From the NCBI RefSeq assembly GCF_013114825.1, contig NZ_JAAVLX010000003.1, positions 620,001-684,000 of the forward strand: a DNA stretch of 64,000 nt, given 5' to 3'. Positions 39,714 to 47,500 of the stretch are shown piece by piece (positions within the stretch are counted from its first letter, which is position 1; the number at the start of each line of letters is the position of its first letter). Position numbers and translations under genes: made by a program. The notes under the pieces are model-generated. The model was not told the DNA's origin. It saw nothing but the letters and a program-made list of their open reading frames with translations, and made no database searches. This DNA is from Bradyrhizobium australiense. Lineage in GTDB: Bacteria; Pseudomonadota; Alphaproteobacteria; Rhizobiales; Xanthobacteraceae.

Positions 39714-40058
39714 TCAATTCGGATGTTTGGTCGGCTGCCGGTCGAGGCGATGCAGCGCCGAGTGGAGATCGTCGAGCATGGTTGCGAAGTCGCGGGTGAG
39801 CGCGGCGCGGCGGCCTACCAGCACATAATCATGGTGCGGCCGCATGGATATGACTTCCAGCCGCTTCACCAGTTCGCGAAGCCTGCGCCGGATGCGATTG
39901 CGCTCGGTAGCGGTACCGTTCTTTTTGGTAACGGTGAAACCGATCCGGATCGGGCCGTCATCGTCGCGGGCCCGGCCCTGCACCACAAAGGCAGCGCTGT
40001 TGGCCCGCGTGCCATTGGCAACGGCGAGAAAGTCCGCCCGCTGCCTCAGCCGATCCAT
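39714..40058 (-). CDS. rnpA: Ribonuclease P protein component
   Basis: The 114-residue basic protein subunit that helps the RNase P RNA mature tRNA 5' ends. It starts MDRLRQRADFLAVANG and has the RNR signature ATERNRIRRRLRELVK at about residues 51-66 and VLVGRRAAL. It is 27 bases downstream of rpmH and is cotranscribed with it and probably yidC. Confidence 0.95.
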   Translation of the reverse strand: MDRLRQRADFLAVANGTRANSAAFVVQGRARDDDGPIRIGFTVTKKNGTATERNRIRRRLRELVKRLEVISMRPHHDYVLVGRRAALTRDFATMLDDLHSALHRLDRQPTKHPN

Positions 40059-40085
40059 GAATGAAATCTCCGGAACGGATCCGGC

Positions 40086-40220
40086 TCAGGCGCTCAGACG
40101 CTTGCGGCCGCGCGCGCGGCGGGCGGCGAGAACCTTGCGGCCGCCGGCGGTGGCGAGGCGGGCGCGGAAGCCGTGACGGCGCTTGCGCACCAGTTTGCTG
40201 GGTTGATAAGTCCGCTTCAC
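40086..40220 (-). CDS. rpmH: 50S ribosomal protein L34
   Basis: A 44-residue ribosomal protein: (V)[17 protein letters not shown] followed by [20 protein letters not shown] and RKRLSA, which is the full L34 sequence. The correct start is GTG 40218-40220 with GGAGAA nine bases upstream; an in-frame ATG at 40301 would add 27 residues foreign to L34. First gene of the rpmH-rnpA-yidC-engB run. Confidence 0.96.
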   Translation of the reverse strand: MKRTYQPSKLVRKRRHGFRARLATAGGRKVLAARRARGRKRLSA

Positions 40221-40638
40221 GGGTAGTTCTCCGCTGACCGGGCAATTTGCCTGTTGGATTGAGGTTCGTCCGGTGATGCGGGCTGACCCAAAACGGGCCA
40301 TTTACGGCCCCAATGAGCCGCCCCCGGGGTGAAACCGGGCCATCGCGGACAATTGGCGCGGCTTATACGGGAGCGACCTGTTTTCGTCAATGTCGGGGGT
40401 TGCCGCAGCAGCCGTTCTTTGAAACGTCGCAATTGGGGCGAATATATCTGTTTTCGCGGGGTTTTCAGGGGCGAGAAGGCGGCGCGCCCGGACCCTCGGA
40501 ACCACGGGACATTAGCGATCGGTAATTTGACCGGTCCGGGACCGAACCGCATCCTTTGGAATCACTGTATGGGTCAGGACCAGCGCCGGTCCTGCGTCCG
40601 GCGGGGCTCCAAACACAGAGATATCAAGGCGGATATTC
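40221..40638. other. Divergent intergenic region rpmH / histidine kinase
   Basis: About 418 bases with no coding frame of core-gene character. It must hold the rpmH promoter on the minus strand and the kinase promoter on the plus strand. I do not see clustered DnaA boxes or an AT-rich unwinding element, so there is no reason to call an origin here. Confidence 0.6.
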
Positions 40639-42117
40639 GTGTCAGCGACCGACAACCAGCCGACCCCTCAAGCACCGCGGCCCCGGGCCCAGCGGCGCCT
40701 CGGCCTGTCCGGCAAGCTGCTGCTGCTGACGATCCCGCTGGTGATGATCGCGCTCTTGATGATCTACGTGCCGTCGATCGCGAATTTCTGGACCAACCGG
40801 CTGAACGACCGCCTCGCGGCGGCCAATACCGCTGCGCTGGTGCTGGATGCGGCTCCGTTGGGAATGGTCCCGGATTCGCTGGCGCGGCAGATCCTGACCA
40901 GCGTCGGCGCGCGCGCGGTTGCCATCAAGATGGGACAGCAGCGCCGGCTGCTCGCCAGCGCCGATCTGCCGGCGGCGATCGACCGCGATATCGACCTGCG
41001 GACCCTGACGGTGTGGTCCGCGATCGTGGAATCTTTCGAGACGATGCTGGACACTGGCAACCAGACCATCCGCGTGGTGGGACCCGCGCCCGGCGGCGCG
41101 CAATTCATCGAGGTCGTGGTCGACGAAAAGCCGTTGCGCCTGGCGATGTACCGGTTCTCCCGCAACCTGCTGGTGGTCTCGCTGGGGATTGCGATGCTTG
41201 CCGCGGGGCTGGTTTACCTCGCGCTACATTATCTGTTTGTCCGCCCGATGCGGCGGCTGACCGCCAATCTCGTCGGTTTCCACGAGAATCCCGAAAGCGC
41301 GGCGCGCATTATCGTGCCGAGCCAGCGCGGTGACGAGATCGGCGTCGCCGAGCGCGAACTATCCGACATGCAGCGCGACCTCGTCTCGATGCTCTCCCAG
41401 AAGAGCCGGCTCGCCGCGCTCGGGCTTGCGGTGTCGAAGATCAACCATGATCTGCGCAATCTTCTGGCGTCCTCGCAATTGCTGTCGGATCAATTGGCCA
41501 GCGTGCCCGATCCACGGGTGCAGCGCTTTGCGCCGAAACTGATGCGCTCGCTGGAGCGCGCCATCGACTTCTGCCAGTCGACGCTGTCCTATGGCCGCGC
41601 CCAGGAAGCCGAGCCCGACCGCCGCATGATCCAGGTCGAACCCGTGGTGACCGAGGTGCGCGAATCCGCCGGACTCGCCGCCGATGCCTCGATCACCTGG
41701 ATCAACGCCATCGAGCGCGGGCTCTCCATTGACGCCGACCCCGACCAGCTGTTTCGCGTGCTGCTCAACCTGGTGCGTAACGCGGTGCAGGCGCTCGACA
41801 GCCGACCCAAGGGCGATGCTGCGACCTTGCAGATCCGGATCACCGGCCGCCGCGAAGGCTCGGTCGCGATCATCGAGGTTTCCGACACCGGTCCGGGCGT
41901 GCCGGCAAAGGCGCGCGAGCACCTGTTCGAGGCGTTCCAGACCTCCGGCCGCCCCGGCGGCAGCGGGCTGGGCCTGGCGATCGCCGCCGAGCTGGTCCGC
42001 GCCCATGGCGGCGATATCCACCTGGTCGAAGGCACCATTGGCGCCACCTTCCGCGTCTCGATTCCCGACCGCCCGGTGGAACTGCAGAGCGTCCGCAACG
42101 AGCGGGCGCGGGCATAA
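40639..42117 (+). CDS. Sensor histidine kinase (HAMP, HATPase)
   Basis: A 492-residue inner-membrane kinase. First membrane segment is LLLLTIPLVMIALLMIYVPSI (part), then a periplasmic sensor of about 130 residues, a second membrane segment (VVSLGIAMLAAGLVYLAL), a HAMP linker (VRPMRRLTANLVGFHENPE), an H-box ALGLAVSKINHDLRNLL with the phospho-acceptor His, and the ATPase domain with N-box LVRNAVQAL, G1 DTGPGVP and G2 GGSGLGLAIA. Start is GTG 40639. No response-regulator gene is adjacent, so it is an orphan kinase; its signal is unknown. Confidence 0.9.
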   Translation: MSATDNQPTPQAPRPRAQRRLGLSGKLLLLTIPLVMIALLMIYVPSIANFWTNRLNDRLAAANTAALVLDAAPLGMVPDSLARQILTSVGARAVAIKMGQQRRLLASADLPAAIDRDIDLRTLTVWSAIVESFETMLDTGNQTIRVVGPAPGGAQFIEVVVDEKPLRLAMYRFSRNLLVVSLGIAMLAAGLVYLALHYLFVRPMRRLTANLVGFHENPESAARIIVPSQRGDEIGVAERELSDMQRDLVSMLSQKSRLAALGLAVSKINHDLRNLLASSQLLSDQLASVPDPRVQRFAPKLMRSLERAIDFCQSTLSYGRAQEAEPDRRMIQVEPVVTEVRESAGLAADASITWINAIERGLSIDADPDQLFRVLLNLVRNAVQALDSRPKGDAATLQIRITGRREGSVAIIEVSDTGPGVPAKAREHLFEAFQTSGRPGGSGLGLAIAAELVRAHGGDIHLVEGTIGATFRVSIPDRPVELQSVRNERARA

Positions 42118-42137
42118 GGTGCTTGCAAATCTGCACT

Positions 42138-42248
42138 TTTCGTCATTCCGGGGCGATGCATCGAACCCGGAATCCAGAAGTGAGGCGCGAGATTCTCCGA
42201 TGTGCAGGGCACATCTGAGGTTCGCGCTAACGCGCGCCCCGGAACGAC
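42138..42248. repeat. Intergenic palindrome (CGTCATTCCGGGGCG type)
   Basis: cgtcattccggggcgatgca and cgcgcgccccggaacgactg form the outer arms with aacccggaatccagaag inside, between the kinase gene and tRNA-Arg. It resembles long interspersed rhizobial repeats; only one copy seen here. Confidence 0.7.
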
Positions 42249-42402
42249 TGCATTTACCACCGCTTTATTAGCCCCCCGATCGCATTTCCCCACCTTGCAA
42301 AGCGAAGCCGGAGCGGGTAGCTAAAGCGCTCTTTCGCGACCGTCCGAAGCCTTTGTCGGACGCGCATCCGGGCCCCTTAAAGGCCAAATGCCAAGCGAAA
42401 AC

Positions 42403-42479
42403 GCGCCCGTAGCTCAGCTGGATAGAGCACCAGACTACGAATCTGGGGGTCAGGAGTTCGAATCTCTTCGGGCGCGCCA
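42403..42479 (+). tRNA. tRNA-Arg (anticodon ACG)
   Basis: A full cloverleaf can be drawn: acceptor GCGCCCG (42403-42409) with CGGGCGC (42469-42475), D arm GCTC...GAGC, anticodon stem CCAGA/TCTGG with loop CTACGAA (ACG at 42437-42439), T arm AGGAG/CTCTT with TTCGAAT, discriminator G and encoded CCA (42477-42479). It decodes CGN after A34-to-inosine editing. It marks the end of core sequence; the accessory region starts right behind it. Confidence 0.96.
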
Positions 42480-42885
42480 ACACTTAGCCACTACTTACCG
42501 TGCAAAAGGCTATGGCGTTTTACGGTATTTGCAAGGAAGCTTTCACACCTGGCGCCATCTCCATGGGGCGAAGTTAATCCGTCTGCCTTCCAATTGAGCT
42601 CGGGGTAGCCAGAAGCCGTCGACATCTCGCCGCTTGGACCGCCGGTCGTAATCATGGGGCAACGAAGTTCGAGTCCGGTTTCCCCTACTGATGGCTTACC
42701 CGGCTTCGGCCCCGATCAAATCTTGCAAGGTGGGCCGTCCGGACGGGCTCGCCGTTATCGAACTGATCCCCCGCCATCGTCGCGGCAAACCCACGAAGTT
42801 TGCGCTCAGACTCATCAGGTCTTAAACCCTCGGGTTGCATCATCGGCTTGCCTGACCACATCCGCACATCACCAGATGGGCCCCG
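42480..42885. other. Intergenic region at island border
   Basis: About 406 bases without a supportable gene. Short open frames here have no ribosome-binding site, no consistent codon bias and no recognisable motif. There is no second copy of the tRNA-Arg 3' end nearby, so it is not shown to be the integration target. Confidence 0.55.
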
Positions 42886-43446
42886 ATGATCATTGGCTAC
42901 AAAAAGAAACCGGCTAGCTCTCTCTACTTTTCGGGCCTGATCGCCGTTTGCGCTTTTATCGGCTTCGCGGCCTTTCAAGTCTCGTTGAAGCTTTCCGGCG
43001 AACGGAGGGTGTCAATCCCAACCAAATCAGTCGTCCAGGCAGCTACTTCGATGTCGGTGCATGTTATCGATGGTGATACCATCAGCTTGAACGACGGGCG
43101 GGCAAACGTCCGTTTAGTGGGTTTCAATGCACCTGAGACGGGGCACCGAGCGCGCTGCGAAGCAGAACGCCGAAAGGGCGAGGCTGCAAAACGGCGACTT
43201 ACCAAACTCGTCAGCGGCGGCCGTTCGGAGTTGCAACAGGTTGCATGTTCGTGTGCACCTGGAACAGAAGGCACGGAAGCGTGCAACTTCGGCCGCCGCT
43301 GCGGTACCCTATGGGTAAACGGCGTGGACGCCGGGTCAACGCTGATCGACGAGGGATTGGCGGTTCGATTTGTTTGCGGCGCAACCAGCTGTCCGTCGCT
43401 GCCTCGCCCTTGGTGCTTACCGGAGAGGGCGGGGCGCTTCCATTGA
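42886..43446 (+). CDS. Thermonuclease (SNase-like) family protein, anchored or exported
   Basis: A 186-residue protein. One hydrophobic segment (residues 12-33, YFSGLIAVCAFIGFAAF) anchors or exports it. The SNase domain follows: VHVIDGDTISLNDGRANVRLVGFNAPE (residues 58-85, with the Ca-binding Asp and catalytic Arg), then CEAERRKGEAAKRRLTKL, and LWVNGVDAGSTLIDEGLAV. The C-terminal FVCGATSCPSLPRPWC matches the tail of rhizobial thermonuclease-family proteins. Known SNases cleave DNA and RNA. Codon bias is weaker than in the core. Start ATG 42886; ribosome-binding site unclear. Confidence 0.8.
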   Translation: MIIGYKKKPASSLYFSGLIAVCAFIGFAAFQVSLKLSGERRVSIPTKSVVQAATSMSVHVIDGDTISLNDGRANVRLVGFNAPETGHRARCEAERRKGEAAKRRLTKLVSGGRSELQQVACSCAPGTEGTEACNFGRRCGTLWVNGVDAGSTLIDEGLAVRFVCGATSCPSLPRPWCLPERAGRFH

Positions 43447-43601
43447 ACGCCGGCCTCAAGCGCTTGAGGCGCTATCCGGCGTGACCGCGCACGTAGAGCG
43501 CAGCACGCGTGAGGACCGAAGCTCGCGCAGAGTTCTGTAGCTAACCATTCACGGAGGAAGCGCGCGATGATCCACCTTAGTGCAGTTACCGTCGCGTTGC
43601 C

Positions 43602-43653
43602 CGTCAGGCTCATAACCTGAAGGTCGCAAGTTCAAATCTTGCCCCCGCAACCA
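43602..43653 (+). pseudogene. 3' fragment of initiator tRNA-Met (putative att site)
   Basis: From the anticodon stem on, the sequence is a correct tRNA-fMet: stem and loop TCAGG CTCATAA CCTGA (CAU anticodon), variable AGGTC, T arm GCAAG TTCAAAT CTTGC, acceptor CCCCGCA, discriminator A and CCA. The D arm and 5' acceptor are missing; upstream text does not pair. This is the pattern left when an element recombines into a tRNA 3' half. Confidence 0.85.
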
Positions 43654-43658
43654 AACAA

Positions 43659-43701
43659 CGCCGTGAGGTCAAAGACCTGACGGCTTTTCTTTTTCTTTTA
43701 G
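43659..43701 (+). terminator. Rho-independent terminator after the tRNA-fMet fragment
   Basis: gccgtgaggtc, loop aaa, gacctgacggc, then ttttctttttctttt. One mismatch in an 11-pair stem and a strong T tract. It is probably the original terminator of the tRNA gene, carried with the fragment. Confidence 0.85.
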
Positions 43702-43851
43702 GCCTCTCATCATTGCTCAAGTCAACACTGTGTCAACAAATGTCGCTGGGCGCGATGTTGGCGTATGGCAGCTTATTGACAGCGAAGCGCCGATGATGAG
43801 TTCGGCAAGAGTTTGAGCGCGAGCGGCAGCACCAATTCATAAGCTCGTACT

Positions 43852-43879
43852 GCGAGTTCGAATCTTGCTCGCTCCGCCA
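43852..43879 (+). pseudogene. Second tRNA 3' end-like remnant
   Basis: GCGAG TTCGAAT CTTGC forms a T arm (one G-T pair), followed by TCGCTCC, G and CCA in the right positions for acceptor 3' strand, discriminator and tail. No convincing anticodon arm precedes it. Possibly a second old integration scar. Confidence 0.5.
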
Positions 43880-44520
43880 GCCAAATTTGGGCGCCGTACT
43901 GTCCAGCCCGCGACCCCCCCCGATCCGCGCGGATTTTGCTGATCTTTTCGTGCCGGAGAATCTGGCGAGCGTCTTCAGTTGCTCTCGATAGGCCTGGAGA
44001 ATGCATTTTCGACCTTCGTACCAGCTCAGGGAGTACGATTCCCTGTTTTCCGGGGATGAAGCGGCTTTGGATGGGGCCATTTTCAAATCCATCTCCCCCA
44101 AGCGATAAAATCTTAGACCAATTGGGGAGTCCGAAATTCGGGAATCTGCCGCCTCGACGTATGTGTACCGGGGCCGAGCAGCGACTGTTTCGATATTTGC
44201 CGAGATCTGGACGGGGGCCACTGCGATCCCGATCCGCCTTGCAGGTCGTCGGGATACCGGCCTGAAACAGGGTACCTGATTTACGAGAACGCCAACGATT
44301 TGGAGTTACAGCAAGCGAGCGCTTTCAAAATATTTCGAAAGCCAAAGCATTTTTGCCGCTCAGAACCACAATACGGATAGTTGCAGCGATTGAAAATTCT
44401 GAAAGCGGCTACTGAACCGGTGTGGTCGGCGTCCATTTTTGCGATGGTGGGCCAAAATTATCGTTGGAATAGCAGCTGATACATCATATTGGTTTGTCAT
44501 CCGAAGGTTGTTGCGGGGAC

Positions 44521-47500
44521 ATGATGAAGACGAGGCACTTTCATCTTTGGCAGCGATGCTGGAAGCGGATTGGAGCGAAGTCCGAAGAACTTTCAAGTGA
44601 TATCCCCGAAGGCGTTTTCCTTTCTGCCCTGCGCGATGTGCCGTGCCTAGTACTTCTGGGCGCTCCGGGGCTTGGCAAAACGAGTGAGATACACCTAGAG
44701 GCTCAAAGCAGCATCGCTAGGGGCGAAGCAGCCGACATAATCTCCTTGGGCCGACTTACGAGCATCGCGGAGCTTGAATCTCTCGTGATCTCCAAAGTTA
44801 AGCGCTTGGAGCTGCAAGGCAGGATTTGGAATCTCTTCCTTGACGGGTTGGATGAGTCGTTATCGCAAATTACTCAGTCGCACGATGCGCTTTCGTCGAT
44901 CTTTCGCAAAGTATCTATCCATAAGGAGCTTGGCGAAGTGAAACTAAGGCTAACCTGCCGTTCGGCGGAGTGGCCTTCACTGCTAGAAGCGTCCTTGAAA
45001 GACATCTGGGGAGAGGTCGGCACGCAGACGTACGAGCTTCAAGAATTGAGTGAAGCCGACATCAAGGTTGCAGCATCTGAGTTGCCGCCGGAACGTACAC
45101 AAGCATTTCTATCTCAGATCGAGCGGAGAGAGGTAGAGGCACTCGCAAAGCGTCCAGTCACGCTGAATATGTTGCTGGATGTCTTCGAGCAACATTCCGA
45201 ATTGCCTGTAAAGCGTGCCCAACTCTATCGCGAAGCCCTGCTTTCATCCATCGATGCTTCCAACAAGAACAGAAGGGACGTTCGGCTAGACGCTCGCTCC
45301 CAGTTGATGGTCGCGGCCAGGATTGCCGCAGCCTCAATCTTTTCAAACAGCACCGAAATCGCAATCGACGTGCGATCCGTTCAGGAAGCTGGACGCATTG
45401 TCGCCATTTCAGAGATATCGGGTGGGTATGAACCAGCCGATAGCGGGAGCTTTCCGGTCGAGGAAGTTGAACTCCAGCAAGCTCTATTAACGCCCCTCTT
45501 CGCGCCGGTCGGAGAAACTCTCTTCGTTTGGAGCCATCAAACTTTCGCAGAGTTTCTTGCGGCATACTATTTGATTGAGCGAAAGCTCACCCCTCAAAGT
45601 ATACTCGATTTTCTCCGCTCGGCGGAAGGCGATCGAATACCGCCGCAACTATCGGAAGTTTCCGCTTGGCTTGCCAGCATGGACGGAGCGCTCTTCAATG
45701 CGCTCACAGAATCTAACCCTGAGATACTTCTTAGTAGTGACGTAGCTTCAGCTTCGCCTGAGGCGCGAGAATCGTTGGTGCGTGGGCTCTTGGAGCGCTT
45801 TGACCGCGCAGAACTACATGATTTCAATTTGCTTGACCGATTGAGGTATGATCGGCTGGGGCACCCTCGGTTAGCTGAACAACTTCTCCCCTATATCGTC
45901 GGCCGAGGAAAAGACATTGTCGCTCGTCGAGCGGCTATCGACATCGCGGAGGCTAACGGTGGGCTTGGCATTTCGCACACGTTAGCAAGCATAGCGCTCG
46001 ATCCGACTGAAAATCTTCACATCAGAACTCAGGCTGCCGCTGCTGTAGAAAAAGTCGGGGACGATGCATCCCGCCTACGATTGCGTGAGCTAATTCACGG
46101 TAGCCCCGCCGACGAAAATGATGAGCTAAAGGGATGGGCGCTGAAGGCGCTGTGGCCGAAACATCTGTCAGTTAAGGAGCTTGTTGCTTCCTTAACGCCT
46201 GAAAAAAACAGTAGCTGGATTGGTTCGTACGCTTCCTTCGTCTCAACACTTGAGCTTCCGGAGTTGAACGATGCCGATGCGCAAGAGGTCTTAGGTTGGA
46301 TTGCAGTCGTCGCCTCTTACGAGGAGCGGGATTATACATTTGACCGGGCAATCCCGAGGATTTTGAACCGCGTCTGGGATTCTATTGACCGTCCAGCGGT
46401 ACTCAGTTCGGTGGCGGAGCTATTCCTAGGTCTATTTTCAAGCGCCAAATACACGATTCTACAAAGGTCCGCAGACGACATTTTGTCTCGGATTTCTCGT
46501 GAGAGTGGAAGGCGATTGTCTCTTGTTCAAGAGATAGTCAAGCGCAGCACGTCGGAAAGCTGGTCATGGCTCGCATATGCATTTCCCTTTCCGCTGCTCA
46601 CCCTGGACGATTTGCCGTGGCTGCTAGAACGTATTCGCTCGCCCAGTGAGCAGTTTCCTGAGGCGGCGGCTGCGCAGTTGATTCTTGCGGTCATGCCGAA
46701 GGATTCCATAGAAGAGTACGGCGCTGTTTGGGCCGCGGCAGAGGATTCCGAAGTACTTTCCAGCGGACTGCAATCTCTATTCAGCTGTCAAATCGACTCA
46801 CCCACGTCCAATTGGCAGCGCGACGACTATAAGCGACGGCAGTCTGAGCAAGCGGACGTGAAGAAGAAGCGCTTCGATGCCTTGCAGGCGCTCGAGAACC
46901 GATTGCGAACGGTCGAAGCTGAAAATAGCTTTGGCTGGTGGGAGCTGAACTTAGCGTTTCTTGCGAATGAGCAAGGGATTCTCGAGGGAGAGTTCAAGTC
47001 GGACCTAACCGAGACGCCTCTCTGGGCAAATATTACGGATTTTCTCAGGGATCGTCTTTTCATAACAGCAGTCCGATATCTAACTGAGAATAAGCTCGTG
47101 AGTTCGTCTTGGGTAGGTACGAACACTTTTCATCGTCCGGCTGCGGCGGGTTACCGAGCATTGCGACTGTTGTTGAAACTCGACCGCGCTGCCTTTTTGG
47201 GGTTGACCGCAGCTGCTTGGCGAGATTGGTGTGCCAGCATTTTCGTATCATTCAACGAAGATTCCGAAGGAATAGAAGCGCGCAATATCATCGTGCGCAG
47301 GGCGTATGAGCTTGCGCCGGATCGTGTGCAGCGACTGTTGGTCAGGCTGTTTCGTAAGGGTTCTGAATTTGATGCAAGGAATGCGGTTCGGCTACTCGAC
47401 CAGAGTTACGACGAAAGATTGGGAGCTTTCCTTTGGGCGATGTTTAGAAGGCTTGCTCCGGGCAAGGTCCGAGCAATCATTATCGGATGCTTAGCGAGGC

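Larger units (their letters stand above)
43447..44520. other. Gene-poor island segment with tRNA remnants
   Basis: Just over 1 kb without a supportable protein gene. It contains the tRNA-fMet 3' remnant and terminator (43602-43701) and a second T-arm plus acceptor-like remnant (43852-43879). The sequence becomes visibly AT-richer toward 44,300. The minus-strand open frames at 43733-44221 are antisense products of the tRNA-like text. Confidence 0.6.

Noticed and set aside
40221..40638. Possible replication origin beside rpmH
   Set aside because: No DnaA box cluster, no dnaA or dnaN, and no AT-rich element; in alphaproteobacteria the origin is usually elsewhere.
42640..42710. Further tRNA-like text (gtaatcatggggcaacg, then gaagttcgagtccgg)
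   Set aside because: The putative T stem does not pair and no acceptor or CCA can be placed.
43773..44006. Minus-strand frame reading AERARFELAVRAYEL
   Set aside because: This is the reverse translation of tRNA-end-like text and a well-known type of false protein in genome annotations.
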